A DNA stretch of 64,000 nucleotides from Phocoena phocoena (taxonomy: Eukaryota > Chordata > Mammalia > Artiodactyla > Phocoenidae), in NCBI RefSeq assembly GCF_963924675.1, contig NC_089220.1, forward strand, positions 115,150,697 through 115,214,696, read 5' to 3'. Within the stretch, counting starts at the first letter, position 1; each line of letters opens with the position of its first letter. The notes beneath the pieces were generated by a model that made no database searches, was not told the DNA's origin, and worked only from the letters and a program-made list of their open reading frames with translations. The translations under genes and the position numbers were made by a program. Below are positions 25,065 through 35,614 of this stretch, piece after piece.

Positions 25065-25500
25065 AAGAAAGAAGATTGGAAAGGAAGAAATAAAACTCTC
25101 TCTATTCGCAGGCAACATGGTTGTCTACATAGATAATCTCAGAATTGTCTATAAAAAGCTGCTAGAACTAATGAATGAGTTTAACATGACCACAGGATAA
25201 AAGGTCAATATGCATAAATCAGTTTCATCTCTAGATACTAGCAGTGAACAATTAGAAACTAAAAAAAAAAAAAAATTAAGTACCACTTACAGTAGCACCA
25301 AGAAATTTAAAATACTTAGGGATACAGCTAATAAAGTATGAACAAAATTTGTATATTTAAATATATAAAACAGTGATGAGAGAAACCAAAGATCTAAATA
25401 AATGGAGAGATAAATCATGTGCATGGAAAGGAAGACTTGGTATTGTTAAGGTGTCAAATTGCCACAGATTCAGCCCAGTCCCAATCAAAATTCCAGCAGG
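25065..25500 (+). repeat. Old L1 ORF2 fragment, sense
   Basis: 'ggcaacatggttgtctacat', 'aactaatgaatgagtttaac' and 'ccccaatcaaaattccagcagg'-type phrases are the middle of ORF2 after the reverse transcriptase. It includes a 15-A run at 25261. Frames are broken. Confidence 0.75.
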
Positions 25501-26382
25501 CTGAGCACATTTTAACTCAACTATTTAAAAAAAAAAAAAAACTGCTGTTGTCGTCATCATTGTGATATAGGGAATTCCTTGTCATTTGGAACTTCAAACA
25601 GGGATTTGTAAGACCACTTGTCATGGATGTAGCAGGAATAGGAAATTATGGCATTAGGTAGGAAGTTGGACTAGATGATCTACTTTTACCCTTTAAATTC
25701 AAAGTCTTACTGAATCTATTTGAGTCAGTGATTTACAACTTTGGGTTACGGGGAAAGGGAGACAATGGGGTAATCAAGCTTTTTCAAATACATTTAACTT
25801 TTTCCCAAAGATTCTGTCACTCTACCTCCCACCCTTAAAAACCATTGCATGTAATGAAGGGTGTTACTAATGGAAGTGTGTGTGTGTTTCTGTGAGTAAA
25901 CTATTTAAGGCCTCTAATGTGACATTTGTATTACTTTTAGGGTTCTTTTGTTACTCATCAAGCTGACTGAAAAGATAATGTCAGTCTTCTCAGCTCTTTT
26001 TGAATTGTAATCATGACTTTTCTAAAATGGTTTAAATCTTAGGGAAATAGACTTCAATATTCAATTTTTGGACAGCTTAGAACTTTCCTATTTTCATTTT
26101 CTTCAAAACAGTCAACTTAGTAAATATTTCTCAACAGAGAAACTCAGAAATTATTGTTATAATTATTCTGCCAGTTAATTATGCCAGAATATCAATTTTT
26201 AAAGATACCATGTTCCTAACATATATTTTAAATATGTATTTGTTATGTTTTTCTAAAAACATATGAAAGCCTCAAATAATTAAAAATCCTATTAATTCTA
26301 TGATTTTTAAAAATTGCTTGAAATATAAATAGCTACCTATTTTTATTTTTATTAATACCTTAATTTTCTTTCTGTTTTAAAG
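25501..26382. other. Intron end upstream of the Ig4a exon
   Basis: Unique-looking AT-rich intron. The last 45 bp are T-rich and serve as the acceptor of the exon at 26383. Confidence 0.5.
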
Positions 26383-26537
26383 CTCAACCTGAATTCCTGA
26401 AGCAGCCTACTAATATATATGCTCATGAATCTATGGATATTGTATTTGAATGTGAAGTGACTGGGAAGCCAACTCCAACTGTGAAGTGGGTCAAGAATGG
26501 GGATATGGTTATCCCAAGTGATTACTTTAAGATTGTA
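26383..26537 (+). CDS. NEO1: NEO1 exon: first half of Ig-like domain 4 (partial gene)
   Basis: A 155-bp internal exon. It opens two bases into a codon (split Ala, phase 1 from the previous exon) and ends on a codon boundary after Lys-Ile-Val. The acceptor is a T-rich tract ending in AG at 26381-26382; the donor GTAAGT follows at 26538. The 51 full codons begin [20 protein letters not shown] and show an Ig I-set A-to-C strand pattern: the first disulphide Cys is at 26451-26453 (FEC) and the core Trp at 26487-26489 (VKW). The wording fits neogenin rather than its paralogue DCC, whose Ig4 starts differently. Neogenin is a single-pass receptor for netrins and RGM proteins; its four N-terminal Ig domains are known to form a horseshoe-like unit ahead of six FNIII repeats. 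The family assignment rests on recognising the protein sequence; orthology was not tested by search. Confidence 0.92.
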
Positions 26538-26659
26538 GTAAGTATTTTTCAAAGAAACTTATCTCTGAAACCTTTAAATATCTTTAAATGTAATCACCAA
26601 GAGATCTGTTATCTGTAGTACATGAAATGGTGTATATAAGATGAAGATAGAAAAATTCG

Positions 26660-26800
26660 CTTAGAATATAATCTCTTCATTGACTGATGAGAAAGCTGAG
26701 CCCAGAAATATTTTGGTAGCTCATGTAAGATCACAGAGCAAGTCAGTGTTTGAACTCAGCCTGAAGTCCACATCTCCTGACCAACAGTGTAGTCCTACTC
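26660..26800 (-). repeat. MIR SINE remnant
   Basis: The sequence 'gatgagaaagctgagcccag' followed by 'gatcacagagcaagtcagtg' and 'tttgaactcagcctgaagtc' is the decayed core of the mammalian-wide interspersed repeat, read in the antisense direction. It is old and short, with no target duplication visible. Confidence 0.7.
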
Positions 26801-27789
26801 GGATGTACTAGCACTCTTTAACACAGCCGCCACCACTCTCTGGGTAATGATTATCCTGTGTGTGTATTCACATGTACCAATTGTCTTCATAGCTCTCAAT
26901 TCAAGGAGCAGAAGTCTGTCTTTCTTATACTGATGCCCAGACCCTTCAAAATAAGGGTGACCCAGTGTTGGACAGTTGTTGTGAAAATAAACATAAAGAT
27001 TCTTTTAAAAAGTAAAGCAAAAGTAAATAAGTAGCCTTAAATCTACTTAAGAAGACTGAGTCATTATTTCTTTTTACTTCATATGTATATAGGAAATGCT
27101 TAGTAAATATTATCCACTGTCATTATTATCATTATCTGACATCCTGTTAACAGAATTATCTAGGTTTTAGTAATAAAGATTAATGACATATCTTAGGATG
27201 CATACCTGACATTCATAGACATAATCAGAAGTAATTATGGTTGTTCAAGACTTAATGTCTCATTACAAATTTCTCATATAACCAATTCATTCTTCATAGG
27301 AATACATTTTCTATTTTTAAAGTATGTAATCTCATATGTTACAAAAAGTAATTCACAAGTACTTAACCCTAATTAAAAAGCAGCGTGTTATGGTTAAATT
27401 AGCATTTTTCCTCTTTTATCATTATTTTCATACTATTTTTTAAAATATCAATAACAATAACTATAGTTGAGATTCATTTAGTACTTTATAGTTTAAGAAA
27501 AGCTTTTATATATGTGGCCTCATTTAACTTATCTGTTAGAACTATTGATATTAGAGATAATCTTAAGAAAATGCCTTGAATTCACAAATTCAGACTCTCA
27601 CTATGGTCACATGGTATTGCATGCCAGATATTTTTCCAAGCAAAGGTGTACGTTTGCATACATTGCAGATAAGACTTTCTATAAGGATTGAGTTCATAAT
27701 TGTTAATGACAGTGTTTCTTTTTCTAGTCACTTGACTCAGTATCTTGTCAATAAAATTGAGTTAACAGGTTCATAGGTAGATAATATTC

Positions 27790-27867
27790 AGTAACTGAAT
27801 CATACAATTTTACTTACTTTTCCTCTCCAGAAAGAGCATATCCTTGAGATTTTGAACTGATGTTTAT
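27790..27867 (+). pseudogene. Duplicated splice acceptor and decayed copy of NEO1 exon start
   Basis: This ~78-bp block is a diverged direct copy of 27868-27945, which holds the end of the intron and the start of the Ig4b exon. The shared order is 'aatcataNaatttta', then a pyrimidine tract, CAG, AA(A/G)GA(G/A)CAT, then TTTTG. I count 20 of 24 matches in the intronic part with one offset, and 17 of the first 24 exon-side bases with another. Read in the exon's phase the copy gives K-E-H-I-L-E-I-L-N then TGA at 27858-27860, against K-E-H-N-L-Q-V-L-G in the exon. The decoy acceptor AG is at 27829-27830, 78 bp (26 codons) before the real one. It is probably not used, because it would add an in-frame stop. 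Confidence 0.55.
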
Positions 27868-27908
27868 CAGTTAAATCATAAAATTTTATTTATGTTTTTC
27901 TTCCTCAG

Positions 27909-28029
27909 AAGGAACATAATCTTCAAGTTTTGGGTCTGGTGAAATCAGATGAAGGGTTCTATCAGTGCATTGCTGAAAATGATGTTGGAAATGCACAAGC
28001 TGGAGCCCAACTGATAATCCTTGAACATG
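27909..28029 (+). CDS. NEO1: NEO1 exon: second half of Ig-like domain 4 (partial gene)
   Basis: A 121-bp internal exon starting in phase 0 (Lys-Glu-His-Asn) and ending one base into a codon after LEH. The acceptor is a pyrimidine tract plus CAG at 27906-27908; the donor is GTAAGA at 28030. The 40 codons contain the typical Ig E-F-G signature: LQVLGL, then KSDEGFYQC with the second disulphide Cys at 27966-27968, then [16 protein letters not shown]. Together with the exon at 26383-26537 it completes one I-set domain of about 90 residues with both cysteines and the Trp present, so the reading frame looks intact and under constraint. The domain precedes the fibronectin III array in neogenin. The 3' end of the intron and the first exon bases are partly duplicated just upstream (27790-27867). 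Confidence 0.92.
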
Positions 28030-28433
28030 GTAAGAGGGGTGAAATAGTAAGATGAAAGAGGCTGACTGTGTTTGAGGAACTAGGACCTATCACAGGAGCT
28101 ATCATTCCAGGATATCTAGTGATTAATAACCTGTTTGTAAAGGCTAATATATGGCATAACTAAGAGAGAAAAAAATAGCAGTCTAAATCATTTCTGTTTT
28201 TTTTAAATGACCTAGAAGCACAATTTTGGATAATGTTGAAAAGAAATTGGTATTAAGAAAAGAAAAACTGAACATTTATAGTCTTACACAAATGAATGTT
28301 CTTCGATTTCAGTCATTTTAATCTTACAAATATATTTCTGATCTATTAAAGTAGAAAAACTTAACGTTTATTTAGTAGTGAATTTTTCTTTAATTTTTCC
28401 AAAATAAACTTGCCTTTTCTGATTTTCACACAC
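28030..28433. other. Start of the downstream NEO1 intron
   Basis: AT-rich intron after the GTAAGA donor; no repeat recognised. Confidence 0.5.
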
Positions 28434-28445
28434 AAAAAATGCTTA

Positions 28446-28657
28446 GAGGGCTTCTCTGGTGGCGCAGTGGTTCAGAGTCCACCTGCCGATGCAGGGGACA
28501 CGGGTTCGTGCCCCGGTCTGGGAAGATCCCACATGCCGCAGAGTGGCTAGGCCCGTGAGCCATGGCCTCTGAGCCTGCGCATCCGGAGCCTGTGCTCCGC
28601 AACGGGAGAGGCCACAACAGTGAGAGGCCCGCGAACTGCAAAAAAAAAAAAAAAAAA
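28446..28657 (+). mobile_element. CHR-type SINE (short form), sense
   Basis: Head 'gggcttctctggtggcgcag' with A-box-like TGGCGCAGTGG and B-box GGTTCGTGCCC, then a body ending in an 18-A tail. Flanking 12-bp duplication 'aaaaaatgctta' at 28434-28445 and 28652-28663; the A runs make the exact 3' limit ambiguous. The promoter boxes are the tRNA-derived internal RNA polymerase III promoter. Confidence 0.95.
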
Positions 28658-28704
28658 TGCTTATTATAAATTCAGACAACATTGAAAAGAAGGGAAAAAA
28701 AACT

Positions 28705-29262
28705 CACATCAGTCAGGGTCAATTCTGGGGAAACCACACGGTAATTTGAGCAAAAACTAAAGAATTAAATATTCTTTATTAAAAAGTATTAACTGTAACC
28801 GGGGATTGGAGTGGCAAGGGGTTGGCTAGTAAGGAGTAAAGAGAATTCTAATGAATATAAAAGAATGGCAGACATAAGGAGCAGCCCCATCCCGTAGGTC
28901 TGAGAATGTTCAGGAAAAGGCCCCTCTCAGGGCTGATCCAAATCATGTTAGAGAGGGTGTGGCCATGGTTTAATGGATGATGGAGAAGTTGCTGTGCTGC
29001 CATCCCATAGAAGCTTGTTCAAAACCTCCTGTCTATTGTGCTGGGCAAAAGCTGTTCACAAGGAGGTGTCTCAGTGAAGGTATTCTGCTACAAAACCACC
29101 AGTGGGGTTGGGGTATTGAGGGAAGCTACTCACCAGCACCCTGTGCTGATAAAGTTTTAACACATGTCAGCAAAGGAAAAATATGTAAAGGGCCCAGCTT
29201 CCTTTTTGCAGAGCAGGCAGTAAAGTATGCATTTGGAGCTGAAAGACAATAAATTGATTACA
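28705..29262 (+). repeat. Dispersed repeat (copy 2)
   Basis: 'catcagtcagggtc' head, 'cacacggtaatttgagca', 'gtgtggccatgg' and the tail 'ggagctgaaagacaataaat' parallel the copy at 23937-24714. More degraded and shorter. Confidence 0.55.
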
Positions 29263-29269
29263 AGCACAT

Positions 29270-29640
29270 GCTTCAAACACTGCCATCTAGGAGTACTGCG
29301 TATGAGCACACACAGATGTGTATATGGTTTTATAACCTATTTTCTTACAACAGCATGCTGTGAACATCTTTCCATGTCAGTGAGTATACATCTGTGTCAA
29401 CATTTTTCATTGTTGAATAGTAAATATACACTTTGTTTTATATAAATGATTCCCCATTGGTTGGCATTTAAACTGTTTCCTGTTTTTTTACTATGATGAA
29501 TGAGGCTATGCAGAACTTCTTTATATGATTATTTTCTCATACTAAATTACTAGAAGTTGAATTGTTGGATGACAGTTTTTTATGAAATTGATAACTGTTG
29601 GGTGTACTATTTGTTTTAGCAGGGAAAGCATTTTTCATTT
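29270..29640 (-). repeat. Old L1 3' end, antisense
   Basis: 'tgctgtgaacatctttccat', 'ttggcatttaaactgtttcc' and 'actagaagttgaattgttgg' are the reversed 3' UTR of an old L1. Confidence 0.65.
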
Positions 29641-31081
29641 TGTGTGTTTCTCAAGAATGCATGAAAAAGAGGCCGCTTTAGACATCTCATTGGGTGTCTG
29701 AGTCAAATTTACGTTCCGGTTGCATTGTGATCAGGGAAACTAATGGGCAAAGCTACTCTGGCTTTTCACTAAAACAGCATGTAGGATTTTTATATGCTAT
29801 TTCTTGAGAATGTATTTCAGAGTACTGTTATAAAAGGGCATAAAATAGTAGAATTGCTCTTTTTCTTCCTATGTTTGTCTGTCATCTCACCTTTCCCTTT
29901 ACATTGAAAACGATATAGTAGAAGCATATCACTTTTCCATTTTGGCAAAATGCCTGAGTATGATTCCCAAATAAGGCATTAACAGAATAAGTGAGGTAGG
30001 CAGGCTTATTTCATTTTATTAGTGGCAGTATTTTTCCTTAGTAAATGTCATGGCTCTCCTAGGGTTATTTCCATGGAACTAAATAAAGGGACTTCAGTAT
30101 ATTTGTGCTTGTGATTACCATTATAGATTTAACGCTAACAGTATAAATGGTGGCTTTGCTAGGAGGATGCTAAACTAATCCTAACCGGACTTTCCTCTGA
30201 AAATGCTTGGATGGCATAATAATTATAGTCATAGTGTGTGTTTTATTCTTTTTGAAACAACCTTTCAAAAACAGACAATGTTTTGTGAGCTGGTGAAAAT
30301 TTTTAGTGACCTTGTCAGTGATGCATTAAGGATGCACAGATTCTAGGAAGGAGAGTAAATGTCATATTATTAATTTCGCTATTTTAATTTGTAAGATAAA
30401 TATTTATGTGGGAAAACTAAAAGGGAGACTGTAACGGTTTATAAGATCTGATCTCTGCCTTTCTGAGGTTTATGATGTAAGGGATGTAAGAGATGTGTAT
30501 GACATTAATACTAGTCCATAATAAGTGTTATTTTTATAGTATAAATAAGGCAGCATGCAATTCAGAAGAGAGGAATTCTGTGTCAACAGGGAAGTTTTTT
30601 CATGGAAAGTGTTTCCTTTGTAATAGACCTCAAATGATAGGATTTCCAGATGTTAATAAGCGGACCTGGCTCAGTAGGGAAACAGAATAGAGTATCTGTT
30701 CCTGTAGGAAGGAGGCCTGTAAAGTCAGAACAGGATCAGATTGATCACGGCCTTGTTTAATAATAATCTGAAAGTATTTGAGCATCTTTGACACAGTCTT
30801 ATTTTTGTAGAGGGAATTTTCTGCTTCTTCTTGGAAGTGTGCAGTTATAAATCCTGATCATCAGCCTTTTGGCTAGTGCTTGGCTGCAAGAAGGTACTTT
30901 CAAGCAGCCTTAATTGGCCTGTGATATAATTGGACAGCATGGCTTTTAAGTTAATTATCACCTATGAACATTAAATGAAATTTCATAATTATAGTTAAAA
31001 TATATAAAACAGCTGTGCAACAACACTAGGAAACAGTATTTCTAAGCAAATTGGGAAATAGAATTTGAGAATGAGTATGTC
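29641..31081. other. Intron, no feature recognised
   Basis: About 1.4 kb of AT-rich, repeat-poor intron. I see no exon. Confidence 0.4.
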
Positions 31082-31096
31082 TCAAACATACTTCCT

Positions 31097-31473
31097 CCCC
31101 CCCCAGCTTTATTGAGGTCTAATTGACATATAAAACATTGTATAAGTTTAAGATGAACAATGGGTGTACAATGTGATGATGAATGTATACATTGCAAAAT
31201 GTTTACCACAATAAAGTTAGTTAACACATCCTTTACCTCACATAATTACCATTTTGTTGTTACGGTGAGAACATTAAAGTTCTATTCTCATAACAACTTC
31301 CAAGTATACACTACAGAATTGTTAACTATAGCCACCATGCTGTACGTTACATCCCCAGAACTTATAACTCTTAAACTAGAAGTTTGTACCCTTTGACCAG
31401 CATCTCCCCTTTTCCCCCATCCATCAACCCCGTGGCAACCACCATTCTATTCTCTGTTTCTCTGAGTTGGATG
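31097..31473 (-). mobile_element. L1 3' fragment with intact target duplication
   Basis: A 5'-truncated 377-bp antisense L1 3' end ('agctttattgaggtctaatt' to 'ctctgtttctctgagttgga'). The 15-bp duplication 'tcaaacatacttcct' at 31082-31096 and 31474-31488 is perfect. The usual poly(T) is replaced by a C-run at the tail. Confidence 0.88.
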
Positions 31474-31488
31474 TCAAACATACTTCCT

Positions 31489-32905
31489 TAATTTAAACAT
31501 TTAAAATGCATTTTTTAGTATTTAACTTTACTCTTATGCATTTTAGGAGCAGCAGCTCTTGATTTTAGAAGACTGTGGCTTTTAAAATATTTTAACTCAA
31601 CAGTATTATTTTTATTTGCTGCTAGTTCAAATTATGTCATTTTATGCTAATATACTTTATGTCTTATAATCATCTGTTGAATAATTTTTTTAAGTATTGG
31701 CATATAAAGTACTGCAAGTATGAGTAATAAGAATTAAGGTAAAATGTGTTTTTGTTTGTTAACTTTTTATTATCCTTTCTTTGTGTCAGTTGGAATTTAA
31801 AAATAGATTCCAAAAGTATCATGTGTCTTGAGATATAAAAACACAAATACGATTTTTCTTTGTATATTCATTCATGTCAAGTCTGATAATTGGCAGTTTT
31901 TTAGTTCCAGTAAGGGAAAATGGGTTGGTGAAAAGGGATTAATATGAACTTGTTTTTAGTAAAGGAAATTCATATTTTACCAACTAATTAAATGACTTCT
32001 AGGATATTATGGCTGTGGTAGATAAGGTTCCTGAGCTTTACTTTTTTTTTGACAGAAACATTTGTAAAAAATTCCGTATAGTATCTGAGGTAAATATTGA
32101 ATAGTAGAAGTTCTGGAATAAGTGACTAATGACCTGGCATGATTAAAAGTTGGCTAGATAGCAGGAAATTGTTAGTCATTAGTGGAATATTTTAAATCTG
32201 AAGCACTTAGAATGTGTGATAGTTGGTGTTGATTTTAATCAAAGGATAAATTCTAATCAGTTATTTTGCTTTTTTGTAGCAGTAATTATAACTTTAATAA
32301 AACTTTTAACTCAAGACAACTGTGATGAAATTTGACTTCTTAGCATGAATTCCATGTCTAGGAACTTTCTAATATTGAAAATGCATCTAATGTCAATGCC
32401 TGGGTTCTGGTTCTTATCTGCCATTAACTTGCTGAGTGATTGGATCAGGCACTGAAATTCTGTGATTTTTAAATTTTATTTAAAATTAAGGAATTAAATG
32501 ATCTCTGAGGCCCCACATCACTCAAATAATCTGTTAAATGCAGTTGTTTTAGAAATAGGTGCATTAAATATAAGGTGCTTTTCAGAACACTCTTCCTGTC
32601 TAGGTATTGAAATAAATAGATACATTGTTTGCAAAAAGATTAAGGCATTGCCAGCTAATAATTTTATGTTACCTGCCACAGTGAGTAACAAAACAAACCT
32701 GGTGCTCAAAATCTGAAGTATTGGCTTTATGTCCCAACCCTGAGGGACAGGGGACAAGATGTCCTTGGGACAAGATGAGGTAATTTCTATGAGCATCGGT
32801 TTTCTTATCTATAAGTATAAACAATAATCTCTGCATAGCACACACCTGAGGGGCAAATAGAATAATATATGTGAAGTATTTTGTAAATTGTAAGTACTCT
32901 AACTT
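31489..32905. other. Intron, no feature recognised
   Basis: Long AT-rich, repeat-poor intron; no exon or RNA gene seen. Confidence 0.4.
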
Positions 32906-32918
32906 TAAGGTAATAGTA

Positions 32919-33266
32919 CTTTTAAAATTTTTTTTATTTATTTTTGGCTGCGTTGGGTCTTTGTTGCTGTGCACGGGCTTTCTCTAGTTGCAGCTAGTGG
33001 GGGCTACTCTTCATTGCGGTATGCGGGCTTCTCATTGTGGTGGCTTCTCTTGTTGCAGAACACGGGCTCTAGGTGCGTGGGCTTCAGTAGTTGCGGCGGG
33101 TGGGTTCAGTAGTTGCGGCTTGCAGGCTCTAGAGCACAGGCTCAGTAGTTGTGGCACTTGGGCTTAGTTGCTCCATGGCATGTGGGATCTTCCCAGACCA
33201 GGGATCACACCCATGTCTCCTGCATTGGCAGGCAGATTCTTAACCACTGCACCACCAGGGAAGTCC
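32919..33266 (-). mobile_element. CHR-type SINE (long form)
   Basis: A 348-bp copy in antisense with repeated internal 'cagtagttgcggc' units and the reversed head 'ccaccagggaagtcc'. The target duplication 'taaggtaatagta' is at 32906-32918 and 33267-33279. Confidence 0.95.
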
Positions 33267-33279
33267 TAAGGTAATAGTA

Positions 33280-34195
33280 ATTTGAAAGAATATACAAAGG
33301 CAAAACTACTGAATGGGAATTCAGTAGTTGGCATTAATCCAAATCAAAGTGCATATAAAAGGTTAACTTCATGAAGCAAGGTTTGAGGATATTTTTAAAG
33401 TAGACAACAGAAATCCATTTAATATTCAATTATATCATTTAAATTTGTAAAACAAGAAAAAAGATCTATGTGACCAGATTGCAAGGTATTTGAAATAAAA
33501 CTAAACTTGGCACTGAAATAGACGAACATAATACATGTTCATTGTCAAAAATAAGAATGCATAATTGACTGAAATAAAAGTAACTGTACCTTTCTTTTAA
33601 CCCTTCCCCAATCTCACTTTCTAGAGATAGCCCTTGTTAACATTGTATATGTATTTATTTGTTTAGTAAATATTTGTTGAACAACGTTCTGTATGTGATA
33701 TAAAATTCTATATCCGTTGCCCTAAGTGGTAGGGATTAAATAGCTAACAAGCAGACATGATTCTCTGCCTTCATAGTGCTTCTGTTGTATTAACAGAGAC
33801 AGACATTAAGCAAGTAAATAAACAGAATAATTCAGCTTTTGTGTCTACTTAAAGGAAATACAAAGAATGCTCTGATAAAGAATTATTGAGGGTATATTGG
33901 GGAGTTACTTTAAATAGGATAGACAGAGAGGCCTTTCTGATGGGATATGCTGGTTGGGACCTGAGCATTAGAGAAGTCTCTGTGTGTGTGTTTTATGCTT
34001 ATATATACACATACACACATTCATGTATAAACTTTTTATTTGAAGGTGTGAAATCATTTTTTTGTGATTTTACCAAACAGTATTTTATGCACATGTCGGT
34101 ACTTAGAGGTTTACCGTTTTGTTTGTTGTTTTTTTTTAAACTTCTCTATTCTCATCAGACTTGCGTATGAGGAGACTGGTGTTTTGCATTCTTGA
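33280..34195. other. Intron with L2/MIR-like remnant
   Basis: 33640-33880 ('tttagtaaatatttgttgaa', 'gatgggatatgctggttggg' further on) resembles old L2/MIR-type sequence. A short TG/TA/CA-rich stretch lies at 33980-34022. No exon. Confidence 0.35.
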
Positions 34196-34690
34196 TGACA
34201 ATATAAATTTTTTTGAAATGCAGTTTAGTAATTTAGAATTCACATACCCTCTTATCACATAACTCTCTTTATAGTAATTTATCTTGCAGGTATAGTTACC
34301 AAATATTTAAAGATATTTGTGTTAGACTAGCATAAATCTGAAAGCAATCCAATCAATGCACCCAATAAGGGGGCTGATTAAATACATGAATACGATGGAA
34401 TACTAGTTACCTGTTAATAATGTAGATCTGTATAAGGTAGATACAGAAAAATACTTAAGTTTTATTATTAAGCAAGTAGCAGAAAAGATTTCTTGGGTGG
34501 AAAAGGTAGGAGAGAAGGATAAAGATTTATGTATGCTTATATGTGTAAGAAAGTTTTAAAGATCTACACAACAATCTGTTAATTGTGCTTGTATCTGAGG
34601 AGTAGAATTGGAAAAATCTGAAGATGAGGAGGATAGAACAATGTACTACTGTAAAATTTTGAAAAGCCAAATAAAAACTATTAGAAATTA
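34196..34690 (+). repeat. Old L1 3' UTR-region fragment
   Basis: 'tgatggaatactag'-like text, 'ttgcaggtatagttacc' and 'ctgaggagtagaattgg' follow the sense 3' region of an old L1. Confidence 0.6.
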
Positions 34691-35069
34691 AACTTGGAGT
34701 ATTGCAATCAGGTCTATACATAGTGATTTTCACTTTGTTCAGGGTAGTTTAAAACTTTCTGAGTTTTTATTTCTTGAAAGAAAATGCTGTGGGAGAAAAA
34801 AATAGGTTGTTAAGAGTATTTGGTAACTATCTCCAAATAGCTTATCTTCTTATCTCCAAATATAATATCTTCTATTACAGCATTTTTTCCCTGGAAGATG
34901 AATCATGTCATATAAATACTACGACAGTTAGCTATAATTCGTTAAAATATTGAAAGCAAATTTGTTTTGTTAAACCAACAAGTATTTTATTGAGTACACA
35001 TACTGTGTAAATAAATCAAGATTTATAGTTACTAACCCTACTATATAGGCCATCAGGAGAAGTAATGTA

Positions 35070-35215
35070 AAATCATGGAGCGTCTAGCTGGGATGGACCT
35101 TAGAGACCTGAGTATCTAGTCTAGCTGAGCTGGAGACTGAGTTAAGTGACTTGCCTTATATCACATAGCTAGTTGGCATCAAAGTTAGGACTGATAATTA
35201 GGTTTTCAGTTTCAA
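35070..35215 (-). repeat. MIR-like remnant
   Basis: 'gagactgagttaagtgactt' followed by 'gccttatatcacatagctag' is the antisense MIR core. Confidence 0.6.
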
Positions 35216-35246
35216 AATTCACTTCTATCACTTAAGCAAGTTTAAT

Positions 35247-35606
35247 TTTTTTAAATAAGTTTATTTATGTTTATTTATTTTTGGCTGCATTGGGTCTTCA
35301 TTGCGTCGCGCGGGCTTTCTCTAGTTGGCGACAAGTGAGGGCTGCACTTTGTTGTGATGTGCGGGCTTCTCATTGCGGTGGCTCCTCTTGTTGCCAAGCG
35401 CAGGCTCTAGGCACGCGGGCTTCAATGGTTGTGGCACGTGGGCTCAGTAGTTGCGGCTCGTGGGCTCTAGAGCGCAGGCTCAGTAGTTGTGGCACACGGG
35501 CTTAGTTGCTCCATGGCATGTGGGATCTTCCCGGACCAGGGATCGAACCCGTGTCCCCTGCATTGGCAGGCGGATTCTTAACCACTGAGCCACCAGGGAA
35601 GTCCCT
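35247..35606 (-). mobile_element. CHR-type SINE (long form)
   Basis: A 360-bp antisense copy, same layout as 32919-33266 with two 'cagtagttg' units, ending 'ccaccagggaagtccc'. The target duplication 'agtttaat' is at 35239-35246 and 35607-35614. Confidence 0.94.
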
Positions 35607-35614
35607 AGTTTAAT

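Larger units (their letters stand above)
26538..27908 (+). other. NEO1: NEO1 intron between the Ig4 exons
   Basis: A complete phase-0 intron of 1371 bp, GTAAGT...CAG. It contains a MIR remnant near 26660-26800 and a weaker MIR-like piece near 27420-27560, and otherwise AT-rich sequence with no repeat I recognise. Its last 120 bp hold the duplicated acceptor described separately. Confidence 0.85.

Noticed and set aside
26383..28029. Assignment to DCC instead of NEO1
   Set aside because: The domain wording ([30 protein letters not shown]) fits neogenin; the DCC Ig4 begins and links differently as I know it. A protein search would settle it.
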